DNA of 64,000 nt from Notoacmeibacter sp. (GCA_019912385.1 JAIOIW010000080.1:60330-124329), one strand, 5' to 3'; counted from the stretch's first letter, positions 35,597 through 45,324 are shown. The notes: a model not told the origin generated them from the letters alone. Numbers and translations are program-made.

Positions 35597-37225
35597 TTAG
35601 AACGCCTCCCAATCGTCGGCCTCAGCGGCGGCATTGCCGGCGAATGCCTTGACGACCTTTCGTCCGAGTTCACGCGCCGGCGACGGCCGGGACGCCACAA
35701 CCTCGTGCGATGCATTGCTGCTGGTTGCCTCGAATTGCCTCCCGGTCCTGAATTCCCGCAACATGGCATTGATCGACTCGACCTCCCGGCCCAGCGAATA
35801 GCTGCTGGCCGTCAGTTCCTCCGACATTGCCGCGTTCTGCTGCGTCCCCTGGTCGATGGACCCGATCGACGTGTTGATTTCCTCAAGCCCGCCGGACTGC
35901 TCGCGGGCGGACTCGATGATCGACACCACATTGGTGCTGATCTCGCGGACCGCGGCGACGATCGTCTCGAGTGCCTTGCCGGTCTCGCTGACCTGGGCGA
36001 CTCCCGATTTCACCTCGTTGGACGAGGTGGTGATGAGTTGCTTGATCTCCTTGGCCGCGTTGGCCGAGCGCTGGGCAAGTTCGCGCACTTCCTGGGCAAC
36101 CACTGCGAAGCCCTTGCCGGCATCGCCCGCCCGAGCGGCTTCCACGCCGGCATTGAGCGCCAGCAGGTTTGTCTGGAATGCGATATCGTCGATCACGCCG
36201 ATAATCCGCGAGATGTCCTCGGAGGACTTGGCGATACGTCCCATGGCGTCGACCGCGTTACGCACGACTTCTCCGGAATGCTCGGCGTCCTTCCTGGTCT
36301 TCTCGACCAGTTGCCCGGTTTCCTCGGCCCGCCCCGTCGACGATCGAACGGCTGAAGTGATCTGCTCGACCGCCGCCGCAGTTTCCTCCACGGCAGCCGC
36401 CTGTTGCTCGGCACGCTTGGAAAGGTCGTCGGCCGCAGACCGGATCTCGCTCGATCCGGAATCGATCTGCCGCGCCGCGCCGCCGATGTCGTTGATCGTA
36501 CCGGCCAGTTCGGCAAGGGCATTGTTGAAGTCGTCGGCCAGCGCCGTATAGGCCTCCGGCAGGTCATCCTCGATGCGGTAGGTCAGGTCCTTGTCGGCCA
36601 TGCGGGCCATCGCCTGGCCGAATGCGCCGACGACCATCTGGCGTTCCGCGGCGATCGCCTCCTGCTGCGCCTTCTTCTTGGCCTCTTCCGCCTCGTCGAT
36701 AAAGACCGAGATCGAGAGGTCCATGTCGAGCATGACGGCCTTGAAGAAGCTCACCAGAAGCGCGGCGGTTTCTCCCGAGGACGCGTGCTTCCTGCCGAGC
36801 AGGCCGCCTTTCGGCCAATGCTCCTCCAGGATCGCCTGGACGAGTTGCTCGACGAGGAGCGCATATCCGCCGATATACCACCGCGGCTGCAATCCTATCC
36901 GCGCATGAACGGATCCGATTGTCCTGACGCGATTCACGTAATCGTGATCGAAGCGGCCGGTCACGATCGCGCCCCAGTGGCCAATCTGCGCACTCTTGGC
37001 GCGGTTCATGTGTTCGTCGGAGGAGAAGAAGCTCCTCGTCTCCGGCGTGTTGCGGACCCTGTCGTAAAACCGGTCCAGCCCCTTCGGCAGCTCGCGCTCG
37101 ATGATAGGCCGCAGGCGCTGGAGATCTCCCGTGCTCCGCTGATCGATCCCAAGGAATGCAAGACGTCCGCGAATATCCTGGTCAGGCCGTTCGGCCATGT
37201 TGGTGTGCGTATTCATCTGTCCCAT
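35597..37225 (-). CDS. Globin-coupled methyl-accepting chemotaxis protein with CheR-tether-like tail
   Basis: 542 aa, soluble. The N-terminal sensor-globin domain (about 20-175) has the proximal histidine H107 in [16 protein letters not shown], as in HemAT-type aerotaxis receptors. A linker with HAMP-like helix (about 200-260) leads to the signalling domain with the hairpin tip [20 protein letters not shown] and [16 protein letters not shown]. The C-terminus ends DDWEAF, resembling the xWxxF pentapeptide that recruits CheR/CheB. It is predicted to sense oxygen or NO by heme and signal to CheA. No che genes are in the window. Confidence 0.92.
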   Translation of the reverse strand: MGQMNTHTNMAERPDQDIRGRLAFLGIDQRSTGDLQRLRPIIERELPKGLDRFYDRVRNTPETRSFFSSDEHMNRAKSAQIGHWGAIVTGRFDHDYVNRVRTIGSVHARIGLQPRWYIGGYALLVEQLVQAILEEHWPKGGLLGRKHASSGETAALLVSFFKAVMLDMDLSISVFIDEAEEAKKKAQQEAIAAERQMVVGAFGQAMARMADKDLTYRIEDDLPEAYTALADDFNNALAELAGTINDIGGAARQIDSGSSEIRSAADDLSKRAEQQAAAVEETAAAVEQITSAVRSSTGRAEETGQLVEKTRKDAEHSGEVVRNAVDAMGRIAKSSEDISRIIGVIDDIAFQTNLLALNAGVEAARAGDAGKGFAVVAQEVRELAQRSANAAKEIKQLITTSSNEVKSGVAQVSETGKALETIVAAVREISTNVVSIIESAREQSGGLEEINTSIGSIDQGTQQNAAMSEELTASSYSLGREVESINAMLREFRTGRQFEATSSNASHEVVASRPSPARELGRKVVKAFAGNAAAEADDWEAF

Positions 37226-37747
37226 CCGTTTTTAAGTGAATTGCACCTGCAAACTCGCGAGGCGAAGTTGTTTTCGTGACCGCTCTTGTTGACGGGTTCC
37301 AGCCATCGGCATTCAAAGGCCGATGAACGAAAACGGGATTCTCTTGTATCGACCCGGCTTCATGCGGGATTGGCTGTTGTGCGAAAACGATTCCTGGGGT
37401 AGCAGCGGTCAGGTGACACGCGACGTCAGGGCGCGAACGGCGCTCAGGCACAGGGTGGCCCGCCGGTACGAAGCCGGTTGGACAGCGTGACGAAAGTTTC
37501 GCCATGCGGGGGTCTGCCCAGTAGTTGTTCTTCGTTCTCAATGTCATACCTCGTTGGATACGGGCGACCGTCATGGCCAAAGTTCATATGGCCGTCGGTT
37601 CATATGCCTGCTATCGTTGGTTGACCTATCAGATTTCCCTCTACCAGAACGTACGTAGGAACGGTGTCGAATATTCTTGTGAACGTTAGCGTGCATTAAC
37701 GGGGTTAATTGGAGGTAAATACTGGTTACTATAACTGGTTTGGCGGC
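37226..37747. other. Divergent intergenic region, no gene seen
   Basis: About 520 nt between the chemoreceptor and Crp/Fnr genes. The right half (37600-37747) is AT-rich and probably contains the Crp/Fnr promoter. Overlapping frames near the chemoreceptor start have no support. Confidence 0.45.
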
Positions 37748-38494
37748 ATGAATATTAAAACATTAGACAACTATAAAATACAAAACGAGGTCTTGCGCGC
37801 GCTCCGCCCGGAAGCACAGGAGTTCATCCAGGCAAGAGTTTTGACCCGGCCGATCCATGCCGGCGACGTGATCTTTGAGGATGGTGTACCGTTCACTCAC
37901 GCGGTCTTTCCGCATGAGGGTGTCCTGTCGCTGATGGCGCAGGAGGAGCATGGCCGGACGGTCGAGAAGGCCTCGATCGGTCGGGAAGGTTTCCTGGGTT
38001 TCGCCTTCTTGTTGGGAGGCGGCAGCGCGATAAGCCGGTCCATCGTCCAGGTGCCGGGATATGCATCCTGGCTGGCGATCCGGGACCTCGACGAAGCCCT
38101 CGAACAGTACGAGTGCGTCCGGCAGGCCATGCTGCTCTATGCGAAGTCGTTGATCAGCCAGTTGATGGAGTCCGTTGCCTGCAACACCCTGCATTCCGCG
38201 GAGCAGCGCGTGACGCGCTGGCTGCTGCACGCCCATGATCGCGTCGACGGCGATGTCGTCATGGTCACGCAGCAGGCGATCGCCAACGCACTGGGAATGC
38301 GGCGCGCGACGATTAACGAGGCCTGCTCAAATCTTCAGCAGGCGGGCACCATCAGCTATTCCAGAGGCATCGTGAACTTCATCGACCGCCCGGCGTTGGA
38401 GGAGCGCGTTTGCCAGTGCTACGGGCGGATCCGGTTCAGGTTCAAGTGGCAGGAGGTCGGGACCGGGCATTCCGAAGCCGCGACAGACCGGTGA
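37748..38494 (+). CDS. Crp/Fnr-family transcription regulator
   Basis: 248 aa from MNIKTLDNYKIQNEVL; an in-frame TTG at 37709 is possible but less likely. The cyclic nucleotide-binding-like beta-roll (about 30-120) is followed by a winged HTH (VTQQAIANALGMRRATINEACSNLQQAG, quoted in part). The N-terminal Fe-S cysteines of FNR are absent. Effector unknown. It is divergent from the chemoreceptor gene. Confidence 0.85.
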   Translation: MNIKTLDNYKIQNEVLRALRPEAQEFIQARVLTRPIHAGDVIFEDGVPFTHAVFPHEGVLSLMAQEEHGRTVEKASIGREGFLGFAFLLGGGSAISRSIVQVPGYASWLAIRDLDEALEQYECVRQAMLLYAKSLISQLMESVACNTLHSAEQRVTRWLLHAHDRVDGDVVMVTQQAIANALGMRRATINEACSNLQQAGTISYSRGIVNFIDRPALEERVCQCYGRIRFRFKWQEVGTGHSEAATDR

Positions 38495-38575
38495 AAGACC
38501 GAGTGTGATTCCCAAGGTGATTGTCAGGGCGTGATACGGATCCTGAGCGGTTTCGGAAGCCCTGGAATGAACAAA

Positions 38576-38591
38576 CCCCCGCATCAGGGGG
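38576..38591 (-). terminator. Hairpin downstream of the HAMP-GGDEF-EAL gene
   Basis: On the minus strand CCCCC-TGATGC-GGGGG is followed by TTTGTT, about 150 nt after the stop of the minus-strand gene at 38740. The rest of the 245-nt gap to the Crp/Fnr gene shows no gene. Confidence 0.45.
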
Positions 38592-38739
38592 GCCCGCGCC
38601 TGTCCTTGCGACCGGGAGCAGAGTGTCCTTCGCTGTCAGCTTGCGCGGAAGGCTGGCGATATCGCCGTCGCCTTCGGCATCCCGGCGCGCACTGTCTGCA
38701 ATTGCCCCGAGCGCCGGTCTCCCGCCAACTGACCGCGGG

Positions 38740-41250
38740 TCACCCTGCATTTGCCTCGAGTGCGCGCCCGCCATGTGCTTTCCGTGTCTTCAGGAATGCT
38801 GCAACGTCGGAGACGGGTATGGCTTTGCTGTAGAAAAATCCCTGGACGTCGCTATAGCCCATTTCTCGAACCCGTTTGAGCTGTTCCGCTGTCTCCACCC
38901 CTTCGGCGGTTGTCGCCATGCCGAGACTGACGCCGAGCCCGGCTGTCGCGCGGATGATCGCCATCGAATTCCGGTCTTCCACAATGCCCCGGATGAACGA
39001 AGCATCGATCTTGATCCGGTCGAAAGGAAAGCTGCGAAGATAGTTCAGGCTCGAATAGCCGGTCCCGAAATCGTCCATCGCAACGCGAACGCCGCGAGCG
39101 CGGAGCTGGTGCAGGAGCGCAAGCATGGTATCGTGATCGGAAATGAGTACACCTTCGGTGATCTCGATTTCGAGACGTTCGGCGGGCAGCTTCGACACCG
39201 CAAGCGCCGAGAGCACGCTTCCGAGAAATGCCGGATTGCGGAACTGGGCGGGAGAGACGTTCACTGCGACCGCGATCCCGTCTGGCCATCCGGCGGCATC
39301 CTTGCAGGCCTGCTTGAGAACCCATTCACCGATCGGAATGATCAGCCCGATCTCTTCTGCGATCGGTATGAATTCGGACGGTCCCACGTCTCCCCGTTCA
39401 GGATGCTCCCAGCGGATCAGGGCTTCGAAAGCGGTTACCGTGTCGGTTTCGACATGGACGACCGGCTGATAGTGGAGCCGGAATTCGCCGTTGGTAAGGG
39501 CGCGCCGCATGTCGAGTTCGAGGAGCCGGCGGTTCTGGACCCAGGCATCCATCTCCGGCTCGAAGAAGCGGAAGGTTCCGCGCCCGTCGTTTTTTGCGCG
39601 GTAGAGAGCGATATCCCCCTTTTTCAGCAGTTGCTCGATGTCCTCGCCGTCGGCCGGCGAAGTGGTTATGCCGACGCTGACCCCGATGACGACCTCGCGC
39701 TCTTCGATCTCATAGGCCTCGCTGATGCGTTGCAGGATCCGGTGCGCCAGGGTGATCGTGTCTTCGGGACGGGAACACGGCGCCTGGATGATCGCGAACT
39801 CGTCTCCTCCCAGGCGTGCGACCGTATCGGTATCGCGGACGATATCGCGCAGGCGGTCGGCGACCATCTTGAGCAGCGTATCGCCGGCGGAATGTCCCAA
39901 TGTGTCGTTGACGTTCTTGAAGCGATCAAGATCGAGATAGAGGACGCCAATGGTTTCGTCTCGGCGTCGCAGGCGCAATGCGTATTCGCCGCGTTCCGCC
40001 AGAAGGACGCGGTTCGGCAGATCGGTCAGGGCATCGTGTTTTGCCATATATTCGATCTGCGCCTCGTTGCGCCGGCGTTCCGTTATGTCTTCATGGACCT
40101 CGACCCAGCCGCCGTCTTCCATCAGTTGCAAGGTGATGTTTATCGAGCGGCCGTCGGAAAATTCGTACGCATCAAAACTGCGGTTGTCGTGTTCGGAAAG
40201 GCCGGCAAGTTTCCCGAAGATTTTCTTTCGCTCTTCATTGGGAACCGAATGCCCGGCGAATGCTGCTTCCATGATTTCCGAAAGGTACACCCCCGTCTTC
40301 AGGAACTTTTCCGGTATCTGATACATCTCGCAATAGCGGTTGTTCGAGATGATCAGGCGCGATTCATTGTCGAACATCGCCAGCCCGATCGGCATATTGC
40401 CCACGGCTGCCTGCAAGCGGGTGTGCTCTACCGTGGCAAGTTCGGCCAGGCGCCGGTTTTCGATCTGGCTCTCCCGATATCCCGCATACGCGTTGACAAG
40501 CGCGCCGATTTCGTCGTTTCGCTCCCTGTCCTTGATCGCCGCGCCTTCATAGTCGCCCGCGGCGAGCATGTTCATCGCGCGGCTGATACGCTGCAGAGGC
40601 ATGCTCACACGAACCGTGGTCCATACGACCGCCACCGCCACGAGAGCGGTTCCAAGCAGGATTGCCGCTACGATCAGGCGCCAGGACATCGCAAATGCGC
40701 TGTTCGCGCTGGCGGCCGCCTTGTGGCTCTCTGTCCGGGTCACGACGATCAGGTCGTCGAGAATCGCCATGGCGCCATCGAAAGCGCGCTGGGAATATAA
40801 TGTCTTATCCCCGATGTCGGCCGGCACCGCAACGATTCCCGGTCCGACGTCGGTTTGCGTACTTGCGGTTTCAAAACGCGACCACAAGGATTCAAACGCG
40901 GCGAACCGCCCGTGCTCGTCGTCCAGGAGCGCTTCGCGATTGTAAGCGGCCCTTGCGCGATGGAGCGCCCATCTCGTTGCATCGATTGCCGACACGATTG
41001 TTTTTTGTTGATCAGCATCGCTCGCAATCCCGTGACGGGTGAGCAGAAGGGATTCGGTTATCGCCAGCCGCTTTATCGACTCGAGTTTTTCGATCTTGGG
41101 CGACCATTTTTCGGTCACCGAACCGATGGCGGTGTTCAATGATCGAAGTTCGGTGAGACCGAGTAAACCAATCGCGACCAGGAGTGCCAGCACGACCCCG
41201 AACGCGACCGAAAGCTTGGCGCGAATACTCGACACCTGAAACGAAAACAT
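38740..41250 (-). CDS. Membrane HAMP-PAS-GGDEF-EAL cyclic-di-GMP enzyme
   Basis: 836 aa. Two membrane helices (about 11-32 and 190-212) flank a periplasmic four-helix-type sensor; HAMP (about 213-265), PAS (about 280-395), GGDEF (LGGDEFA, with RDTD inhibitory site) and EAL follow. EAL residues are complete: EALIRWEHP, NVSPAQ, EIEITEG, DDFGTGYSS, KIDASF, EGVET. It is predicted to be bifunctional. The ligand of the periplasmic domain is unknown. Confidence 0.92.
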   Translation of the reverse strand: MFSFQVSSIRAKLSVAFGVVLALLVAIGLLGLTELRSLNTAIGSVTEKWSPKIEKLESIKRLAITESLLLTRHGIASDADQQKTIVSAIDATRWALHRARAAYNREALLDDEHGRFAAFESLWSRFETASTQTDVGPGIVAVPADIGDKTLYSQRAFDGAMAILDDLIVVTRTESHKAAASANSAFAMSWRLIVAAILLGTALVAVAVVWTTVRVSMPLQRISRAMNMLAAGDYEGAAIKDRERNDEIGALVNAYAGYRESQIENRRLAELATVEHTRLQAAVGNMPIGLAMFDNESRLIISNNRYCEMYQIPEKFLKTGVYLSEIMEAAFAGHSVPNEERKKIFGKLAGLSEHDNRSFDAYEFSDGRSINITLQLMEDGGWVEVHEDITERRRNEAQIEYMAKHDALTDLPNRVLLAERGEYALRLRRRDETIGVLYLDLDRFKNVNDTLGHSAGDTLLKMVADRLRDIVRDTDTVARLGGDEFAIIQAPCSRPEDTITLAHRILQRISEAYEIEEREVVIGVSVGITTSPADGEDIEQLLKKGDIALYRAKNDGRGTFRFFEPEMDAWVQNRRLLELDMRRALTNGEFRLHYQPVVHVETDTVTAFEALIRWEHPERGDVGPSEFIPIAEEIGLIIPIGEWVLKQACKDAAGWPDGIAVAVNVSPAQFRNPAFLGSVLSALAVSKLPAERLEIEITEGVLISDHDTMLALLHQLRARGVRVAMDDFGTGYSSLNYLRSFPFDRIKIDASFIRGIVEDRNSMAIIRATAGLGVSLGMATTAEGVETAEQLKRVREMGYSDVQGFFYSKAIPVSDVAAFLKTRKAHGGRALEANAG

Positions 41251-41437
41251 GAATGTCGTCCAATTGCTTCCAGAAATAGATCCTGTTTGTACGGAAGTTC
41301 CGTTTAGATTTTGCTAAATTTCCATAGTTGAAAAATACTGATGTAATGAACACGCCGATCGGCAGAACTCTAATTCAGAAAATTGCGGCAGTGACTGTCT
41401 CCCGCCAATATCCACCAGTTGGTCCGAATTCTTTCGA

Positions 41438-41618
41438 TCATGGCCCTGAGCCAGGAAAGGCATGCTGCGGATCAGCAGTCAATTCCCTGACCCGTTTGCG
41501 CAGAACGTTCTCATGGACATCGAAATCACGTGCCGCTTAAGCGACCGCAGCACCACGTTCCTTGACCGATCTCACCGCCTCAAGCTTGAACTCTCGGTTG
41601 AATCTTTTTCTCTACATC
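41438..41618 (-). pseudogene. IS3-family OrfA relic
   Basis: Minus-strand translation gives RKRFNREFKLEAVRSVKERG, an in-frame stop (TAA), then AARDFDVHENVLRKRVREL and ADPQHAFPGSGP, the IS3/IS911 OrfA pattern. It lies in a 619-nt gene-free stretch (41251-41869) whose remaining sequence shows no other gene. The matching OrfB is missing here; a different OrfB relic lies at 33336-33720. Confidence 0.8.
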
Positions 41619-41869
41619 CACAAACTCCGGTTTCGTCTTCGACACCTCATCTCGGTGTCCACGAAACCGGCTGCAGGCCATGCTTCTGTTCCCCAGCGCT
41701 GGCGAGAGCAGAGCGCCGCCCAGACCCGCTAGCTGCACAGCGCCACGGAGCGTGGCCGCTGATAGGCACTTGATACGCCGGCAAGCCAAACCCCCCGCCA
41801 GAACACTCCACACCCAAGCCCTAGCCCCGCCCTAGCGGGCCTGTAGGGGCAACACCGGAGCGCCGAACA

Positions 41870-42892
41870 TCAGCCTTGCAAATCGGGCACGTAGATTTGC
41901 TTGAGGGGGATCATGGTGCGGTAGCGAGGTGAGAGCCGCGCGTAGTTTTCCAGCACCAGTTCGACAAACTGCTCGCCGTCTATGAGCCGCAGCTTGGGGC
42001 GGTTCCTCTCAAGGTCGACCGACTGACGGCTGAAGGATCCCAGCGCAATAAAGAGGCCATATTCTCCTTCGCCAAGGGTGCCCAGCAATTGGTCGACCTC
42101 AGGGCGCGGGGTCTGGTCGGTCTTGCGCTTGCACTGAACCTTCAGGATCGGCGGCTCGAACCCCAGTTCGTCACGGTGTGCGATCACGTCAACGCCACCA
42201 TCGCCCGAGCGCTGGGTAACGCGGGCGGTGTAGCCCATGCATTCCAACAGGTGAGCGACGAATTCCTCGAACTCATAGCCAGACAGCTTGGCCATGATCT
42301 GGCGGATAACGAAATCGCCCGTTGTCATCTCAGCCTGTTTCGAGACGGCAACTGTCGCCGTGTCGTCGTCGGGCGCGTCCTCGGCAAGTCCCGTTTCTGG
42401 TGTCGTCACCATGGGCTTGGCCATGCCGATCTTGGCAAGGAACTCGCCCGCGTGCCCTTGGATCAGGAAGACCGAGATGAAGGCCCCGATTTCGTTCAAC
42501 GCGCTTTGGCTGAAATCGTTACGGGGGGAATGGCCCAACCATTCGACATGACGGCGGTTCGGGTAATCGTGGGGATCGTCGGCTACGTGTTCGAACGCCC
42601 CGGTGAAGCGCCCGATGTTGACCATGCGGTCATGCTTTGAGGGGTAGACGACAATGTCGCCCGCCTTCATCTCGTGGGTGAAGCGAAAGAGGATGCCCGC
42701 ATCGACAGGCCGCGACCCCGACTTCTTGTCCGGGTAGTGCTTGGCCAGCGCAGCCTTGAGTGCCTCCCGGTCGGGATACTGGCGAAGGTCGCCCAAAGCC
42801 GCCCAGCCAATGGCGACATAGCCTTTTTCCACCGGACGGGCACCGACGTGCTCGCCCATGTGAATGCCCCAGACGGAAACGGGTTGGATCAT
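41870..42892 (-). CDS. Mrr-type (type IV-like) restriction endonuclease with PUA-like N-terminal domain
   Basis: 340 aa; AGGAGG 7 nt before the ATG at 42892 fixes the start. The C-terminal Mrr_cat domain shows YEFEEFVAHLLECMGY, then D235 in GDGGVDVIAH and QCK (253-255), the PD-(D/E)xK nuclease core. The N-terminal domain (about 1-110, VWGIHMGEH...GDIVVYPSKHD...IGRFTGAFEH) looks like an EVE/PUA-like reader of modified bases. Such proteins cleave modified foreign DNA. No methylase gene is adjacent, consistent with type IV action. It lies between an IS3 relic and a tRNA-Ser gene. Confidence 0.82.
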   Translation of the reverse strand: MIQPVSVWGIHMGEHVGARPVEKGYVAIGWAALGDLRQYPDREALKAALAKHYPDKKSGSRPVDAGILFRFTHEMKAGDIVVYPSKHDRMVNIGRFTGAFEHVADDPHDYPNRRHVEWLGHSPRNDFSQSALNEIGAFISVFLIQGHAGEFLAKIGMAKPMVTTPETGLAEDAPDDDTATVAVSKQAEMTTGDFVIRQIMAKLSGYEFEEFVAHLLECMGYTARVTQRSGDGGVDVIAHRDELGFEPPILKVQCKRKTDQTPRPEVDQLLGTLGEGEYGLFIALGSFSRQSVDLERNRPKLRLIDGEQFVELVLENYARLSPRYRTMIPLKQIYVPDLQG

Positions 42893-42957
42893 GAAACGGC
42901 CTCCTGCTACGCGGCCATTAAGACCGGCAGGCGCAGGATGCACAAGCGTTGGGATCG

Positions 42958-43140
42958 CTAGGCAAATACGAACTGCTTCGCCATCGCAGGACGCAACGGC
43001 AGCACGAGTTCGCGTAATCCGGCGGTCTTGCCGTTGGCCGTACCCAGTGAGACAACACGCCCGCCCGGCTGGCCGTGCTCCATTGCCAAGATCGGAGCTG
43101 CGCGCCTGACGCCATTTTTTGGAGATTTCAACCCCGTCGG
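42958..43140 (-). other. Orphan open reading segment, possible gene remnant
   Basis: An open frame of 60 codons ends ...GGRVVSLGTANGKTAGL and RPAMAKQFVFA before TAG, reading like the C-terminus of a real protein, with an internal ATG at 43083 but no ribosome site. I do not recognise it. It may be the tail of a gene lost by deletion next to the Mrr gene. Confidence 0.3.
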
Positions 43141-43149
43141 CTAGTGCTC

Positions 43150-43536
43150 CTATAGTCGTCGAAGGCGGTGACCTGAGCGCCGACCGACCCCAACATCTCC
43201 ATCGCCTCGCGGATCAGGCCCCGGGGTCTTCGATCTCATCAATCGGGCGGCTTGTCTCCGCGCCAATTGTTCTTCGTACTCGCGCAACTCATCCGCCCTG
43301 AATGGCCTGCCGAGAAGGTGTTCCGCGTACTGTCGGGGCGTTATCCTCCTGCTTGAATACGCGGGTTCCTTCAGTTTCGCCAGCCCGTCCATCATGTCCA
43401 ACTGCTCTCTCGTCAGGTTGTATGCCGCGTTTTTTTGCCGCTTTGCGGCTGCTTGGTTGAAGGTTTCGCTTCTCGCCGCGATACCATGACTTCTCTCTGG
43501 TCCCCACTCGGAACACGACAATAGAAACCATATCAC
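43150..43536 (-). CDS. Hypothetical protein beside tRNA-Ser, possibly truncated
   Basis: 128 aa. The central part (NLTREQLDMMDGLAKLKEPA, then ITPRQYAEHLLGRPFRADEL) looks protein-like, helical and charged, while the start and the C-terminal Gly/Arg-rich end look random. There may be a frameshift. No family is recognised. The 236 nt between it and the tRNA are AT-rich (43680-43770) and hold no gene. Confidence 0.35.
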   Translation of the reverse strand: MIWFLLSCSEWGPERSHGIAARSETFNQAAAKRQKNAAYNLTREQLDMMDGLAKLKEPAYSSRRITPRQYAEHLLGRPFRADELREYEEQLARRQAARLMRSKTPGPDPRGDGDVGVGRRSGHRLRRL

Positions 43537-43772
43537 GCCCCGCCCCCGCCCGGCGTCTAGCTCGGCGCAAATCCATGACCGACATCGAGCGCTAGCCTTC
43601 GTCTAGAAAGCCGCACAGGCGTACGAAAAATTGAAGGAGCGGGCACTCAAGGAAGTGACGAGTTGACGCATCTCGGCAATATTTCGTAAAAAATTGCTTT
43701 GTGCGTAAGTTTGTATGCAACAGCGAATGCTAAATATTTATTTCAGCATTTTCAATAGCTTAATATGATTAT

Positions 43773-43862
43773 TGGCGGAGAGGGGGGGATTCGAACCCCC
43801 GATAGAGTTGCCCCTATGCCGCATTTCGAGTGCGGTGCTTTCAACCACTCAGCCACCTCTCC
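43773..43862 (-). tRNA. tRNA-Ser (CGA)
   Basis: 90 nt including an encoded CCA. Acceptor stem GGAGAGG/CCTCTCC, long variable arm typical of serine tRNA (CATAGGGGCAACTCTATC), T-arm GGTTCGAATCC and anticodon loop CTCGAAA giving anticodon CGA. Its 3' end faces the accessory patch at 41.3-43.7 kb, the usual side for integration. Confidence 0.96.
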
Positions 43863-43978
43863 GCGTCCGTGGTCGGCGCCGTCAGGCGCGGGCGTCTAGA
43901 TAGCGGGCATGTTCCGCGCTTACAAGTGAGAAAATCGCCACCCGGTGGCTTTTCGGCAGGCTTCCTTCCGCCTTTCGC

Positions 43979-44007
43979 TTGACTCGACGCCGGCGCTCAA
44001 GTAATCG
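43979..44007 (+). promoter_or_regulatory. Candidate promoter of rplU-rpmA
   Basis: TTGACT, 17 nt, TAATCG. The -35 is strong and the -10 weak. It leaves a leader of about 210 nt before rplU, long enough for the ribosomal-protein control often seen at L21, though no specific structure was identified. The 365-nt gap between tRNA-Ser and rplU has no other feature. Confidence 0.4.
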
Positions 44008-44227
44008 CACGCACGGCTGGCGGCGCGGTTTTTGAAATTGCGCCGCTTGCCTTGTTTGCATGGTCATCGCCGCGGACATCTTTCCGGAACTTCGTTCCGA
44101 TTCTCCGCGGCAGTTCCGAACGGGCCTGAAACCCGGCGCCAAAATGCCGGACGGGCTCCAAGACTGACAAAAAGACGGACGGGCGCTCACGCGTTCAGAT
44201 CCGGACGGACACTGAAAGGTTAGAAAG

Positions 44228-44860
44228 ATGTTCGCAGTCATCAAGACCGGCGGTAAGCAGTATCGCGTCGCCGCCGAAGACGTAATCGAGATCGAGCGCA
44301 TCGCGGGCGATGCCGGCGAGATCATCACCATTTCCGACGTCCTCATGGTTGGCGAGGGCGACAAGGCCACGATCGGCACGCCGCTGGTCGACGGTGCCTC
44401 GGTCGCCGCCGAGATCGTTGAGCAGAACCGCGGCCCGAAGGTCATTTCCTTCAAGAAGCGCCGCCGCCAGAATTCGCGTCGCAAGAAGGGTCATCGCCAG
44501 TTGCTCACCACGGTGCGCATCTCGGAGATCCTGACCGGTGGCGCCAAGCCGTCGAAGAAGGCCGCGCCCAAGGCCGAGAAGCAGGCTACCGCCAAGAAGG
44601 AAGCCGCGCCCGCGAAGGCCGAGGCTCCGGCCGCCGCCGCGCCGCTCTTCACCGCGCCGGCCGGCGAGCCTGACGACCTGACCAAGATCAAGGGCATCGG
44701 CCCGGTCGCCCGCGGCCAGCTCGCCGAGCAGGGCATCACCACCTTCGCCCAGGTCGCCGCGCTGACCGACGCCGACATCGTGCGTATCGACGAGGCGATG
44801 CCCTTCAGCGCCGAGCAGATCAGCGACTGGCGCGAGCAGGCAAAGGAACTGGCGAAGTAA
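44228..44860 (+). CDS. rplU: 50S ribosomal protein L21 with C-terminal helix-hairpin-helix extension
   Basis: 210 aa, twice the usual length. Residues 1-103 are standard L21 ([35 protein letters not shown]). A Lys/Ala-rich linker follows, then a helix-hairpin-helix-like module ([20 protein letters not shown]). Such tails are known on alphaproteobacterial L21. rpmA follows 76 nt downstream. Confidence 0.95.
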   Translation: MFAVIKTGGKQYRVAAEDVIEIERIAGDAGEIITISDVLMVGEGDKATIGTPLVDGASVAAEIVEQNRGPKVISFKKRRRQNSRRKKGHRQLLTTVRISEILTGGAKPSKKAAPKAEKQATAKKEAAPAKAEAPAAAAPLFTAPAGEPDDLTKIKGIGPVARGQLAEQGITTFAQVAALTDADIVRIDEAMPFSAEQISDWREQAKELAK

Positions 44861-44936
44861 TCGCCCGAACTTGAATTCGGCGCTGCGAGCGCCCATAAGA
44901 GACGGAAAGCGCCCGCGGGCGTAAAGGAGCAGAGAA

Positions 44937-45206
44937 ATGGCACACAAGAAAGCAGGCGGTTCTTCGCGCAACGGTCGCGATTCCATCGGCCGCCGCCTTG
45001 GCGTGAAGAAATTCGGCGGCGAGAAGGTCGTTTCCGGAAACATCATCATCCGCCAGCGCGGAACCAAGTGGCATCCGGGAACCAATGTCGGCATGGGCAA
45101 GGATCATACGATCTTCGCCGTGACCGAAGGCAATGTCGAATTCCGAACCAAAGCCAATGGCCGTACATACGTCTCCGTCGTACCGATGATGGAGGCCGCG
45201 GAGTAG
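44937..45206 (+). CDS. rpmA: 50S ribosomal protein L27
   Basis: 89 aa, full length ([20 protein letters not shown], then [20 protein letters not shown]). AAGGAGC precedes the ATG. A strong terminator follows, closing the rplU-rpmA operon. Confidence 0.97.
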   Translation: MAHKKAGGSSRNGRDSIGRRLGVKKFGGEKVVSGNIIIRQRGTKWHPGTNVGMGKDHTIFAVTEGNVEFRTKANGRTYVSVVPMMEAAE

Positions 45207-45272
45207 CCGGTTCCGCTGACATACACCGGCCGCCCGTCTCGGGTTCCGGTGTCGCGTAAGGCAAAAGGATCA

Positions 45273-45301
45273 GGGGAGATGGGCAGCCATCTCCCCTTTT
45301 T
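45273..45301 (+). terminator. Intrinsic terminator after rpmA
   Basis: GGGGAGATGG/CCATCTCCCC, a perfect 10-bp stem with GCAG loop, followed by TTTTT. Confidence 0.9.
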
Positions 45302-45324
45302 CATGCGCGCTTGAGGAGGCCGCC

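Noticed and set aside
37182..37580. Minus-strand frame upstream of the globin-coupled receptor
   Set aside because: Overlaps the receptor start in another frame and has no family resemblance.
41251..43772. A second copy of the tRNA-Ser 3' end as attR of an island
   Set aside because: No repeat of the tRNA 3' sequence was found in the patch, so island borders cannot be drawn.
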